From positions 62,001 to 126,000 of the forward strand of contig NZ_JAYGHM010000004.1 of assembly GCF_034931125.1 (NCBI RefSeq): DNA of 64,000 bases. The letters are read 5' to 3'. Each line of letters begins with the position of its first letter. Position 1 is the stretch's first letter. Made by a program: the position numbers and the translations under genes. This stretch comes from Rivularia sp034931125. Lineage in GTDB: Bacteria > Cyanobacteriota > Cyanobacteriia > Cyanobacteriales > Nostocaceae. A model generated the notes under the pieces. The model worked only from the letters and a program-made list of their open reading frames with translations, searched no databases and had not been told where the DNA came from. Of this stretch, positions 26,332 to 35,144 are shown piece after piece.

Positions 26332-27075
26332 ATGGCATTTTGGAGACGTTTTGTTGCCTCTTTTTTAACTACTTTCTTGATTTTTGGTTGTAGTAATGGG
26401 GCAGAATCAACAAGACAAGGGAACAAAAAAGTAGTGCAAGAAACTAATGTTGCCCAGTTGCTAACACAAGCCTCTGAAATGAAAGAAGCTGAGGACTTCT
26501 TTGTTCAAGGCTCAGAATTATTAGAAGCGAAGCGTTATGAAGAAGCGATCGCAGCCTACGATAAAGTGGTTATAGCCGCACCCGATAATGCTGAAGCTTG
26601 GATTAACAGGGGAAATGCGTTATCAGCTTTGCAGCGATACGGACAAGCTTTAGATTCCTACGATAAGGCGATCGGCATTCAGCCAAAAAAAGATGAAGCA
26701 TGGTACAACCGGGGAAATACTCTATCTGCAATGCGGCTTTATCAAGAAGCGGTAATATCTTATGATAAAGCCATTGCCATCAAACCCAACAAATACGAAG
26801 CTTGGATCAATCGAGGCATTGCTCTGACACAATTGCAGCGATATACGCAAGCTATAGCATCTTACGACAAAGCGATCGCGATCGAACCTAACAAGCATCA
26901 AGCGTATTACAACAAAGCTTGTACTTATGCTTTGCAAAAAGATACTACAGCAGCAATTAGCAATCTACAAAAAGCAATGAAACTGGTTCCAGGTAAGTAC
27001 GAAAAACTCGCAAAAACCGACCCCGATTTTACGAAAGTACGCAACACTCAACAGTTTCGAGATTTGTTTAATTAG
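26332..27075 (+). CDS. TPR lipoprotein
   Basis: The 247-aa product begins MAFWRRFVASFLTTFLIFGC with a lipobox-like LIFGC-S, so it is probably lipid-anchored at Cys20. Residues 60-215 contain four or five TPR units with near-perfect consensus (AWINRGNALSALQRYGQALD, SYDKAIAIKPNKYEAW). The end resembles the TPR_NPL-type tail FTKVRNTQQFRDLFN, common to cyanobacterial TPR proteins. Upstream in-frame alternatives are weak. It is a probable scaffold for protein-protein contact at a membrane; partners are unknown. It stands alone. Confidence 0.8.
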   Translation: MAFWRRFVASFLTTFLIFGCSNGAESTRQGNKKVVQETNVAQLLTQASEMKEAEDFFVQGSELLEAKRYEEAIAAYDKVVIAAPDNAEAWINRGNALSALQRYGQALDSYDKAIGIQPKKDEAWYNRGNTLSAMRLYQEAVISYDKAIAIKPNKYEAWINRGIALTQLQRYTQAIASYDKAIAIEPNKHQAYYNKACTYALQKDTTAAISNLQKAMKLVPGKYEKLAKTDPDFTKVRNTQQFRDLFN

Positions 27076-27252
27076 GTGATAGGAATGGGGAGTTAAGAGT
27101 TATGAGTTAGGAATTAGGTTGTTCTTTTTACCTATTCCCTATTCCCTATTACCTATTCCCAATTCCATATTCTTTAAATCTTTAAATTAGAAATGGAAAA
27201 TCAGTTGTAATAATCGTTATGATAATTTTAAGATACCGCAGTTTTAATAAGT

Positions 27253-27813
27253 ATGTATTCTCAAGCAAAATTTACAGATTCAACTATCGACGAATATCTG
27301 CAATTCGATTTAGAAAGTATAGTACGTCATGAATACATTGCAGGACAAGTTTATCCCGTATTTAAAGATTCCCATAATTCAAAAATGATTAGTGAAAATT
27401 TGTTTGCAAGATTGCGTACTCATTTGTACGGTACTGATTGCCAGGTTTTTACATCTGATATGAAAATAAGAATTGAACCAATAAATGCTTTTTATTATCC
27501 AGAAGTATCCGTTGTTCGCGATACTGAAGATAGAGAAGTATATTTCAAAACACGTCCTTGTTTGATTGCAGAAGTTATTTCACCAATTACAGAGCGTATA
27601 GACCGAAACGAAAAGCTATTCAATTATCGTCAGTTACCAAGTTTACAAGAGTACATTTTAGTTCATCAATCAGAAATGAAAGTAGAGCTTTATCGGAAGG
27701 TTTATCAAAACAACTGGTTGATGCAAACTTTAACTCAAGACAATATTTTGAAGTTACAATCGGTCAACGTTGAAATTACAATGGCAGAAATTTATGAAGA
27801 TGTGGATTTTTAA
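27253..27813 (+). CDS. Uma2 family (DUF820) putative endonuclease
   Basis: The 186-aa product shows the Uma2 pattern: YLQFDLESIVRHEYIAGQVY at the N-terminus, FYYPEVSVVRD (catalytic-type D/E region) near residue 78, CLIAEVISPITERIDRNEKL near residue 100, and YRQLPSLQEYILVHQSEMKV. This is a PD-(D/E)XK fold. The family is greatly expanded in cyanobacteria and its members are often solitary, as here; biological roles are poorly known. The usual S..T...D at position 105 is replaced by SPITERID, which still keeps the Asp. Confidence 0.85.
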   Translation: MYSQAKFTDSTIDEYLQFDLESIVRHEYIAGQVYPVFKDSHNSKMISENLFARLRTHLYGTDCQVFTSDMKIRIEPINAFYYPEVSVVRDTEDREVYFKTRPCLIAEVISPITERIDRNEKLFNYRQLPSLQEYILVHQSEMKVELYRKVYQNNWLMQTLTQDNILKLQSVNVEITMAEIYEDVDF

Positions 27814-27854
27814 TGAACAATAATCAATTAATCACTAAGCTAGAAAATAAGCCA

Positions 27855-27928
27855 GTAGGTTGGGTTAGACACGAAAATAAAATTTGATTATAACGAGAAT
27901 ATTCAACTATCGTGTCGTAACCCAACAT
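27855..27928. repeat. Inverted repeat of the taggttgggttagac family
   Basis: taggttgggttagacacga is mirrored by tcgtgtcgtaacccaacat across a 35-bp AT-rich spacer. Other members: 18282-18356, 18399-18474, 18634-18708 and 18750-18828. Confidence 0.75.
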
Positions 27929-27969
27929 CACCGTTTTAAATACACAAAAATATAATTCATTAATAATTG

Positions 27970-28875
27970 ATGATGAAAAAACTTCTAATTACTGGTGCAA
28001 GCGGGTTTCTCGGATGGCATTTATGTCAATTGGCAAATATTGAATGGGAAGTTTACGGAACATATTTTTCTCATCGTTTAGAAATTCCAGGAGTCAAACT
28101 TGTAAAAATTGATTTAACTAATTTTGCGGAGCTTAAAAGAGTATTTCAAGAAATACAGCCCTTCTCGGTTATTCATACTGCTGCACAATCTCAACCGAAT
28201 TATTGCCAAATTCATGTCGAAGAATCACGATTAATTAACGTTACAGTATCTTTGAATCTTGCCGAATTATGTGCAGAGAATTCAATTCCTTACGTATTTA
28301 CTTCAACCGATTTAGTGTTTGATGGTTTGAAGGGTTTTTATAAAGAAACAGATAGTGTAAATCCAGTAAATATTTACGGAGAACATAAAGTTATAGCAGA
28401 AATTGGGATTTTGGAACGCTATCCTCAAGCTACAATCTGCCGAATGCCTTTAATGTTTGGAAATGCAACTCCTACAGCTTCTAGCTTCTTACAATCATTT
28501 ATTAAAACCCTCCAAGAAGGAAAAGAATTAAAGTTATTTGTCGATGAATTCCGCACTCCGGTAAATGGAAAAACGGCGGCTGAAGGATTATTGTTAGCTC
28601 TAGAACAAGTTAGCGGAATTATTCATTTAGGTGGAACACAAAGAATTTCGCGTTACGATTTTGGTCTATTATTAGCAGAAATATTTGAAATTCCCGCAGC
28701 CAAAATTCAAGTTAGCCGACAACAAGATGTCAAAATGGCAGCACCAAGACCTAGTGACGTTTCTTTGGATAGTTCTAAAGCTTTTGAATTAGGTTATGCA
28801 CCTTTGAGTTTAAAAGAACAACTTTTACAGGTCAAAGGTCAAAGGTTAATAGTTAAAAGTAATAGCAATCTGTAA
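27970..28875 (+). CDS. RmlD-like NAD(P)-dependent sugar reductase (SDR)
   Basis: The product is about 301 aa from the ATG at 27970 (a TTG at 27967 and an ATG at 27973 are in frame). It shows the extended-SDR nucleotide loop LLITGASGFLGWHLC, the VIHTAAQSQPNYC motif, and an active site of S/T plus YGEHK near residue 138 (the Y..xK pair). The C-terminal substrate region has FVDEFRTPVNGKTAAEGLLL. This matches the dTDP-4-dehydrorhamnose reductase/RmlD family, which reduces a nucleotide keto-sugar. No rml genes are adjacent, so the substrate is uncertain. Confidence 0.8.
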   Translation: MMKKLLITGASGFLGWHLCQLANIEWEVYGTYFSHRLEIPGVKLVKIDLTNFAELKRVFQEIQPFSVIHTAAQSQPNYCQIHVEESRLINVTVSLNLAELCAENSIPYVFTSTDLVFDGLKGFYKETDSVNPVNIYGEHKVIAEIGILERYPQATICRMPLMFGNATPTASSFLQSFIKTLQEGKELKLFVDEFRTPVNGKTAAEGLLLALEQVSGIIHLGGTQRISRYDFGLLLAEIFEIPAAKIQVSRQQDVKMAAPRPSDVSLDSSKAFELGYAPLSLKEQLLQVKGQRLIVKSNSNL

Positions 28876-28952
28876 TCATTCGAGAGAAAATGGTTAATTT
28901 TTTTACTTTCTAAAATCATTTATCAGTAAAATTTCTATCCCCCTTTCCCCCT

Positions 28953-30056
28953 CTAACTATTTGCCAAAATCTTTCTTGTCAATTTAACGTAAGTCTTCAC
29001 CGTTTCGTAAGGTATTTCTAAATCGGTGGCAATAACTTGTAAAGATTCGCCGGTTTCTCGTCGTGCTAAAATTACGGCGCGTTTTTCACATACAGCGATC
29101 GCTCTTTCTCCACCCGTGCGCTTTTGTTTCGACATTAATATTTCGGTAATTTGCGCGATTCTGTCTGTTAATAGCTTTTGAGGTGATACTACTTCTATTT
29201 TCTCGGATTCAATCAACCATCCCAACCGCGTTTGTCCCAAACCAAAAGTAGTTTTATGTCCTGTACCACAATAAGGTGCAAGTTCTCCGAGAGCTTTGAA
29301 TAAATTTACATATTCAGGTTGATTTAATGCATCTTTACTCAAACCGAATTCCACCGCACCCGTAAATCCCGTAACTAAACCTCTTTTACCACCAGGAACC
29401 CTAGTAGTAGAAATTTGATGACGTTGAATAATTACGTTTTCGTCTATCCATTCCAAAAACGCATCTTGTTCCACAGGTAAACCAGAAAAATCATTCCAGC
29501 GTCGTAAATAACTATGAAAAATATTGAAAGGTAGCGGTAAAGGAAAATGATGTTTTTTGCGACGAAAGCTAGTAGGGCTGATATAGCTTAACGAAAGAGA
29601 ATTTTTTGATTTACTTTCTAATAATTGCGCGTAAGTTGTTGCAGGATGGGCAATTTCTACCGACTTAATTTGTAAAGGTGCGTTGCGAAGTTCGATAGTT
29701 TGAGGTAAATTTTGCAACCAATGTGTCATCCATTCCACCAACCGCGATGATAATGCAGACACGTACCATTGATAATTGGAATTCTCTATTAGCTGTAATT
29801 GTTTGCCATCACTTAATAACTCTCCCTGCAAACGGGAGATTGTGAACGGCTTTTCCGATTCCCCATCGTGGAGATAAGCCGATAACTCCGGGTTTGTTTG
29901 TCGTACCTGGTCTAAAAACCAAGCGTGGAGTCCTTTAGTATATTCGGGAAAAATAGTGTAATTGCCTAATGGAACTGCATGAAAAACTATCCCTACTAAC
30001 TCCGTGTCAGCAGGTAGAGTAATTTTCGCTGAGGATTTTTTGCGAGTTATAGGCAT
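28953..30056 (-). CDS. cas6: CRISPR-associated endoribonuclease Cas6 with C-terminal HTH-like extension
   Basis: The 367-aa product begins with a RAMP ferredoxin-like fold (LVGIVFHAVPLGNYTIFPEY) and continues to SPTSFRRKKHHFPLPLPFNI, a Cas6 central motif. The C-terminal glycine-rich loop is CGTGHKTTFGLGQTRLG near residue 270-286. Cas6 cuts pre-crRNA within repeats. Beyond the fold, about 75 residues form a helical extension. It includes RETGESLQVIATDLEIPYET and VKTYVKLTRKI, which reads like a helix-turn-helix. The gene is divergent from the rest of the locus. A second Cas6 lies at 39103. Confidence 0.9.
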   Translation of the reverse strand: MPITRKKSSAKITLPADTELVGIVFHAVPLGNYTIFPEYTKGLHAWFLDQVRQTNPELSAYLHDGESEKPFTISRLQGELLSDGKQLQLIENSNYQWYVSALSSRLVEWMTHWLQNLPQTIELRNAPLQIKSVEIAHPATTYAQLLESKSKNSLSLSYISPTSFRRKKHHFPLPLPFNIFHSYLRRWNDFSGLPVEQDAFLEWIDENVIIQRHQISTTRVPGGKRGLVTGFTGAVEFGLSKDALNQPEYVNLFKALGELAPYCGTGHKTTFGLGQTRLGWLIESEKIEVVSPQKLLTDRIAQITEILMSKQKRTGGERAIAVCEKRAVILARRETGESLQVIATDLEIPYETVKTYVKLTRKILANS

Positions 30057-30149
30057 AGTCAGATTTTACATGATTTTATCCACGGGTAGGGATAGAAATG
30101 GAACCTCACCCCCAACCCCTCTCCTTGGCAAGAAGAGGGGAGATTTCTC

Positions 30150-30225
30150 GTTCCAAGACTCCGGGAATGCATATCTAGAGGCTCCGCCTCATTTATACCG
30201 GGGGCAGAACCTAAAAACTGTATTA
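30150..30225. repeat. Dispersed repeat with agaggct(c/t)(c/t)gcctc core
   Basis: gactccgggaatgcatatct agaggctccgcctc and aaaaactgtatta. A relative occurs at 31668-31735 (gactccggatgggaaccc, agaggctctgcctc, aaaaactgtatga). Confidence 0.6.
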
Positions 30226-30334
30226 CCACGCAGAGTATGGTAACAAGGAATATGAAAATACCAAAATTCAGCCCACGCAGGTGGGCTTTATTCCTGTAGC
30301 CCCACCCTTCGAGGGTGAGGGCGATTTTGATTAA

Positions 30335-30907
30335 TTAACCACCGAGTTCCTTAAGAATCTGCTCCAATTCCACCGTCATAAAATTGACATTGCCTTGCTG
30401 ATAAATCTCCAGCAATTCCCCATAAAACCATAATTTTTCCTCCTTACTAGCACTGAAAAAATTCCATAATTCATCTTTGCGATCGCGATATCCAATTAAA
30501 AGACTTCTAGCATTGTGTAACTTATCGGCAAGGGATACCAACTTTACAGAATCCGAAGCATTGCGGATATTTTCTATATAATTAATTTTGCGTTCTTTCC
30601 AAGGTGGCTTTGGTGTAATATCTGATTCCGTACAGCCGTCAACAATTTCCACAACCGTTTCTCCGAATTTCTGACGGATATCTTCACGAGTGGCTTTACC
30701 TCCCTGGTCTTCTACGGCATCATGAAGTAATCCTGCGATCGCTTCATCTTCGGAACCTCCGGCTTCTAATATCAAGGCTGAAACCGACATCAAATGAGAA
30801 ATATAGGGGATTTTGTCTACTTTTCGGGTTTGATTCGCGTGTCGTTGGGTAGCGTAAACTAAAGCTTGTGCAAATTTGTTTGTTAATTTTGGTGGTTGGT
30901 TTTTCAT
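30335..30907 (-). CDS. HD-domain phosphohydrolase (SpoT/MESH1-like)
   Basis: The 190-aa product has the metal-binding HD plan of alarmone hydrolases: ALVYATQRHANQTRKVDKIP, PYISHLMSVSALILEAGG, AIAGLLHDAVEDQGGKATRE and LADKLHNARSLL. That supplies H....HD....D. It aligns with the small stand-alone HD hydrolases related to SpoT and MESH1, which remove pyrophosphate from (p)ppGpp. Substrate assignment is inference. It sits between the first cas6 and the intron scrap but has no known CRISPR link. The length is typical. Confidence 0.8.
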   Translation of the reverse strand: MKNQPPKLTNKFAQALVYATQRHANQTRKVDKIPYISHLMSVSALILEAGGSEDEAIAGLLHDAVEDQGGKATREDIRQKFGETVVEIVDGCTESDITPKPPWKERKINYIENIRNASDSVKLVSLADKLHNARSLLIGYRDRKDELWNFFSASKEEKLWFYGELLEIYQQGNVNFMTVELEQILKELGG

Positions 30908-31073
30908 GTTGTTAGTTTTTAAAATCCAATATTATACTCTACCTGGCGACTGGAAGTCGCGGCTACACAGGCAAAGTCCGGCGACCTGGACTAGTTATTC
31001 AACCGATGCGTGCGGAGGTTCCCTCCGTTGAGGGGAGTGGTGAACCCGGAGGGGTTTTGTTTGTAGCCAGATA

Positions 31074-31480
31074 TTAGGTTTCTTGATAATTCGCTAATTC
31101 CTGTTTAGCTCCAGTTTCTGTATCGTTAAAAACGCCCTTGTCTACGTATCCAGCCTTTAACCACTGTTGTATTAACTTCCGAGAGGGGAAATTACCAATG
31201 GTTTTCAGTAGTGGCTCATGAGCAATGTTATCAAAACACATAGCAATATCTGCATCTACAACCCAGCTTTTTGTTGAGTTGCCTTTAGACATTGAATGTA
31301 TCCTTTCAATTGCATCATGTACGCCTCTAGCGGGGCGGAAGCCGTAGGATGTTCTCTCGAATTGTGCTTCCCAATAAGGTTCCAAGGCATTTTTAACAAT
31401 GGCTTGTAAACACCTATCGATGACACAAGGGATTCCGAGGGGACGTTGTTTACCGTTGGATTTACGGAATCTATTGTTAA
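31074..31480 (-). pseudogene. Fragment of a group II intron reverse transcriptase
   Basis: The minus strand reads FRKSNGKQRPLGIPCVIDRC, then ALEPYWEAQFERTSYGFRPA RGVHDAI and WVVDADIAMCFDNIAHEPLL. These are RT blocks of intron-encoded maturases: NGK.RPLGIP, YGFRP.R and D.DI...FD.I. The frame has no start (it opens at a TAA near 31483) and stops early at 31074, losing the YADD block and maturase domains. The DNA just past 31074 (ccggaggggttttg..) may be residual intron or repeat. It is clearly non-functional. Confidence 0.8.
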
Positions 31481-31736
31481 AAAATTAGTCAGCTACCGTA
31501 GTTGGATTTTAGCGGTAATTAATGCGGCAATTACTTGGATTATTTTAACTATTCCGCCTTTAGGACTATTTGCTGTAATTAGCTGCACTTTAGGAGTGTT
31601 TATTAGTAGTTTGTCTGTGGGGTGGGTGTGCGATCGCGCTTTGATGAGATTGCTGCAACTGGTTCCCAGACTCCGGATGGGAACCCATGACCAGAGGCTC
31701 TGCCTCCACTTGAAAGCCAACACAAAAACTGTATGA
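31446..31736 (+). pseudogene. Remnant of a small membrane protein
   Basis: The frame carries two hydrophobic helices: SWILAVINAAITWIILTIPP and LGLFAVISCTLGVFISSLSV. Its first residues overlap the intron RT scrap on the other strand and its last 22 lie in a dispersed repeat (31668-31735), so both native ends are missing. It precedes csx3 in the same orientation. Family not recognised. Confidence 0.35.
31668..31735. repeat. Dispersed repeat, second copy
   Basis: Relative of 30150-30225 (gactccgg, agaggctctgcctc, aaaaactgtatga), about 85 bp before the csx3 start. Confidence 0.55.
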
Positions 31737-31788
31737 ACTTTTAGCAAAAAAAAACCACAAAGTACACAGCCTAGTCACACACCCTACA

Positions 31789-31821
31789 AATCCAAAATCT
31801 AAAATCCAAAATCCAAAATCG
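31789..31821. repeat. Heptanucleotide repeat (aaaatcc)n next to the csx3 start
   Basis: Four to five copies of aaaatcc/aaaatct end two bases before the csx3 ATG, where the Shine-Dalgarno should be. The same heptamer is just upstream of csm3. Confidence 0.8.
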
Positions 31822-31822
31822 A

Positions 31823-32194
31823 ATGACTCAATCATTACAACTGCATCTCAGTGACACTCTATTATCGCAAGACTTGAAATATCAGGTGTTGACTATTGAA
31901 CAAACCAGCCATGACCGATTGATTGAACCGCAAGATTTAACAAACTTAGAACTTCCTGAAGGTATTGATATTACTGGTGGTGTGGTGATTTCGGGACGCG
32001 CTCCCACTTGGCTGTATGCGTATCTGACTCACGAGCTACATCCTACCGCTTGGGTTGCTTGTTATGACCCGCGTTTGGGTGCTGTAGTGGTGGCGACTCA
32101 TTCGCGTTTGGTTCGTATCGGTCAAGTTATTACCGTGAATGTACTGAACGTAAAAAAAATAGTAAATCTCCCCCATCCCTGTGTCCTGCGTTGA
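31823..32194 (+). CDS. csx3: Csx3 (Crn3) ring nuclease domain
   Basis: The 123-aa product carries the Csx3 core GIDITGGVVISGRAPTWLYA followed by YLTHEL and WVACYDPRLGAVVVATHS, matching the family that degrades cyclic tetra-adenylate made by Cas10. In cyanobacteria Csx3 is commonly fused to a C-terminal P-loop domain. Here the frame ends at TGA (32192) and the P-loop frame starts at the overlapping ATG (32194). An A8 run at 32152-32159 precedes the break: adding one A would fuse both frames without a stop. So the protein is either a natural split, a slippage-made fusion, or broken. It is the first intact gene of the cas operon. Confidence 0.85.
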   Translation: MTQSLQLHLSDTLLSQDLKYQVLTIEQTSHDRLIEPQDLTNLELPEGIDITGGVVISGRAPTWLYAYLTHELHPTAWVACYDPRLGAVVVATHSRLVRIGQVITVNVLNVKKIVNLPHPCVLR

Positions 32195-32751
32195 TGATAG
32201 TGGGTCCCCCGGATAGTGGTAAGAGCGTGTTTTCTCATGCTTTGTTTACAAGCTTACTGCCGGAATACCCAGATATTTACTTACAACGCGCTCATTGGGA
32301 TGGTGAGGGAAATTATTTGTTGGAAATGAGTCAGGATGCGACAGAAGCAGAAATTGAGGAGTTTAAAAAGCGCGATCGCGGTTCTTTAACAGAAAGATTT
32401 TTCCCTTACCACCAAAAAGCTATTTTAGAGTTGCGACGGCAGAAGTCGTTGGTAATAGTGGATGTCGGGGGTATGGTACAGCCTGAGAAACTGCCGATTT
32501 TGTCAGCTTGCACGCATTATTTAATCATTAGTTCCAAAGTGGAAGCGGTTGATGCTTGGCACGAATTCTGTAGAGATAGGGGAAATTTAACAGCAGTAGG
32601 AGTGATTCACAGTAGTTTGTCGGAAGTCGAAATTATACATGATTCAATTCGTGTAGAATTAACAAGTGGTGCTTGGATACGCGGAAAACTACGTAATGTT
32701 CCCGAAGTTTTACTGAAGCGGATAAAGGGGTTGTTAAGTTATCCCAGATAA
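32194..32751 (+). CDS. P-loop (AAA/kinase-like) partner of Csx3
   Basis: From the ATG at 32194 the product is 185 aa, starting MIVGPPDSGKSVFSHALFTS with a Walker A loop (GPPDSGKS). It continues with RDRGSLTERFFPYHQKAILE, a Walker-B-like strand SLVIVDVGGM and YLIISSKVEAVDAWHEFCRD. It corresponds to the C-terminal P-loop domain usually fused to Csx3 in cyanobacteria. Start and stop overlap (TGATG), so translational coupling is possible; no separate Shine-Dalgarno is seen. What it phosphorylates or hydrolyses is not known. The frame is open upstream to the A8 run at 32152. Confidence 0.8.
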   Translation: MIVGPPDSGKSVFSHALFTSLLPEYPDIYLQRAHWDGEGNYLLEMSQDATEAEIEEFKKRDRGSLTERFFPYHQKAILELRRQKSLVIVDVGGMVQPEKLPILSACTHYLIISSKVEAVDAWHEFCRDRGNLTAVGVIHSSLSEVEIIHDSIRVELTSGAWIRGKLRNVPEVLLKRIKGLLSYPR

Positions 32752-32852
32752 GGATATTGCGGATGTTTGAGATTTATGGAATACCCCTTTTCCACCCATA
32801 TGTAATAATCTTCCATAGTTGAGATTACATCTACCGATTTATTGATTTATTT

Positions 32853-35144
32853 ATGATTAATTCAGGTGCTTACCATGATGCTTTGCAAGTTGTTCGAGAA
32901 GGGGTTTGTATTTTAGCGAAATGGGCTAATGCAGAATTAACAAATAAATGTCCCCCTTTTACGGAAACGGATGCTGTCAAACGAGCGAAAAATATACTTT
33001 CTTGGGACAGTAATTATGAAATAAAACCTTTGCAATGTTTGTTTGATTCGGTGAAACTGTCATGCGGTCAAGATAAAATACATTATTGGTATCCACAAGC
33101 GATTGCGGATAAATCTCCCCTTATTCCCTATCCGCAAGATAACGAACCTGTAGAGAATGACTTTGATGAACTAAAGCAAGAAATTGAAAAAGCTATAAAT
33201 TCTCTCAATCAAAAAGACTGGGAAAACCTTTCTTTATTAACTTTAATTTTAGAAAAATACGGTTCGTTTATCAGCTTTGGTAATTCGGATGTTGCATTGA
33301 TAGATATTGTAAAATCTACAGCTGCTGTTGCTGGTGCATTGGCTAATAATTTAAATGCAAATCAATTAACGTTAGTAGCTGGTGACTTATCGGGAATTCA
33401 AAAGTTTATCTATACTATATCTTCTGATGGTGCGCTGAAATCTCTACGTGCTAGAAGCTTTTATTTAGAATTAGTTACTGAAGAAGTCGTACAGCAAGTT
33501 TTACAAGCTTTAGAATTACCTCGCACAAATGTAATTTATGCTGGTGGTGGAAAATTATATATATTAGCGGCAGAAACTGAGAAGATAAAAGACATTGTAG
33601 AAGAAATTCGCCAACAATTTAACAAATGGCTTTTAAAAGAATTTCAAGGGAAAGTATTTCTGGCGCTTGATTGTTTAAGCTTTCCAATTAAAGATATTGG
33701 TACACAAGATTTTGCCGAGAATTGGGCAAGCATTACAAAATGTTTATCTAAACAAAAAACTAATAAATTCAGCGAACAGATTACTGATTTTATTCAACCG
33801 CAAAATAGTTACGAACCTTGCAAAGTATGTCATCGAGATGATGTAGAAAACTTAAAACAACTTAATTCCAAAGAATCAGATTCGGTGCTTGCTTGTGCTA
33901 CTTGTCGGCGAATGTTTGAGTTAGGAGGACAGTTATTAAAACTTGATTCTATAGTACGTTCGAGTACAGAAAATTTAGCCGATGATAAAACGCATAAACT
34001 TTCTTTTAAATTACCTGCTACCGATCGACGTGAAGCTGTCAGCGTTTACTATTATTTATTTGAAAATTGGAAACCTATAGTTAATAATTCCGAAACCGTA
34101 TTTTTAATTAACGATTGGGATCTAAAACACTATCAGTTTAGTCTTTTCCGCAATCCCATACCTTTACTTTTGGGTAACTACGGCAAAGAAACAGAGAAAC
34201 CAGAAGAAAAAGGCTTCATGCGTGCTAATGAAATGGCGGAAAAAGCCAAAGAAGTTGGTGCAATACCAAGAGTTGGTTATTTGCGGATGGATGTAGATAG
34301 ACTAGGAATAATTTTTGCTGAAGGTTTAGGAGATAAGAAGAACCTCGCGAGAATCGGTGGACTTTCACGCCAGATGAGCTATTTTTTTAAGGTTTATCTT
34401 AATAGTTTGGCGGAATTTAGAAAAGAAAATACACCTAAAAATATTGAAAAATTAAAGCCGGAAGATGAGCGTTTAAATCTACTATTTATCTATGCTGGTG
34501 GGGATGATTTATTTGTTAGTGGTGCTTGGAATGAAGTTGTAGAATTCGGCTTTGATGTTTACCAATGCTTTCGTGCTTTTACAGGAAATAATCCAGATAT
34601 TACGCTATCGGCAGGAATCAGTCTTGCAGAACCGAAATTTCCCTTATATCAAGCCGCAGATACATCGGGTGATGCTGAAAAAGCCGCTAAGGGTAATGGT
34701 AAAGATAGTTTAGGTTTGTTTGGGCAAATTTTCAAATGGGATGAATGGCTGGGTATAAAACATATTAACCTAATTGATTCGGAAATCAAAGCATATTTAC
34801 AACCTGAGTCGGTACCTAATTTATTAGGAATATTACCTTTTGTTGAAAGACTGGAAAAACAGGAAATAGGAAGTAATTATTCTCGTAATTTCGTTCGCAA
34901 TCTTTTAACAACTGCTGAGATACAGGAACAAGCTTTAGATAAATTTAAAGATCAAAAATCGCAAGGTGCTATGGGAACTCGTTATTTCTTACATTTACCT
35001 AAAGTTGCTTACACTTTAGCAAGATTACCGACTAACGTATTAGATGACGTTGATTTTCGTACATCATTGAAAAGCCCGTATAATGCACCTTATTTTCGTG
35101 CGATCGCCACTTGGATTGAATTACTCAACCGTTCTAAATTATGA
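32853..35144 (+). CDS. csm1: Type III-A Cas10/Csm1, GGDD cyclase present, HD motif not seen
   Basis: The 763-aa product has the first palm region (VAGDLSGIQKFIYTISSDGA, LRARSFYLELV) and YAGGGKLYIL. It has a zinc-binding insert (CKVCHRDD..CATCRRM) and a second palm with RMDVDRLGIIFAEGLGD and IYAGGDDLFV, where GGDD is residues 549-552. It is therefore expected to bind target-activated Csm complex and make cyclic oligoadenylate from ATP. The first 170 residues are helical but show no LLHD-type HD nuclease motif, so the ssDNase activity common in Csm1 is probably missing. The stop overlaps the csm2 start (ATGA). Confidence 0.92.
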   Translation: MINSGAYHDALQVVREGVCILAKWANAELTNKCPPFTETDAVKRAKNILSWDSNYEIKPLQCLFDSVKLSCGQDKIHYWYPQAIADKSPLIPYPQDNEPVENDFDELKQEIEKAINSLNQKDWENLSLLTLILEKYGSFISFGNSDVALIDIVKSTAAVAGALANNLNANQLTLVAGDLSGIQKFIYTISSDGALKSLRARSFYLELVTEEVVQQVLQALELPRTNVIYAGGGKLYILAAETEKIKDIVEEIRQQFNKWLLKEFQGKVFLALDCLSFPIKDIGTQDFAENWASITKCLSKQKTNKFSEQITDFIQPQNSYEPCKVCHRDDVENLKQLNSKESDSVLACATCRRMFELGGQLLKLDSIVRSSTENLADDKTHKLSFKLPATDRREAVSVYYYLFENWKPIVNNSETVFLINDWDLKHYQFSLFRNPIPLLLGNYGKETEKPEEKGFMRANEMAEKAKEVGAIPRVGYLRMDVDRLGIIFAEGLGDKKNLARIGGLSRQMSYFFKVYLNSLAEFRKENTPKNIEKLKPEDERLNLLFIYAGGDDLFVSGAWNEVVEFGFDVYQCFRAFTGNNPDITLSAGISLAEPKFPLYQAADTSGDAEKAAKGNGKDSLGLFGQIFKWDEWLGIKHINLIDSEIKAYLQPESVPNLLGILPFVERLEKQEIGSNYSRNFVRNLLTTAEIQEQALDKFKDQKSQGAMGTRYFLHLPKVAYTLARLPTNVLDDVDFRTSLKSPYNAPYFRAIATWIELLNRSKL

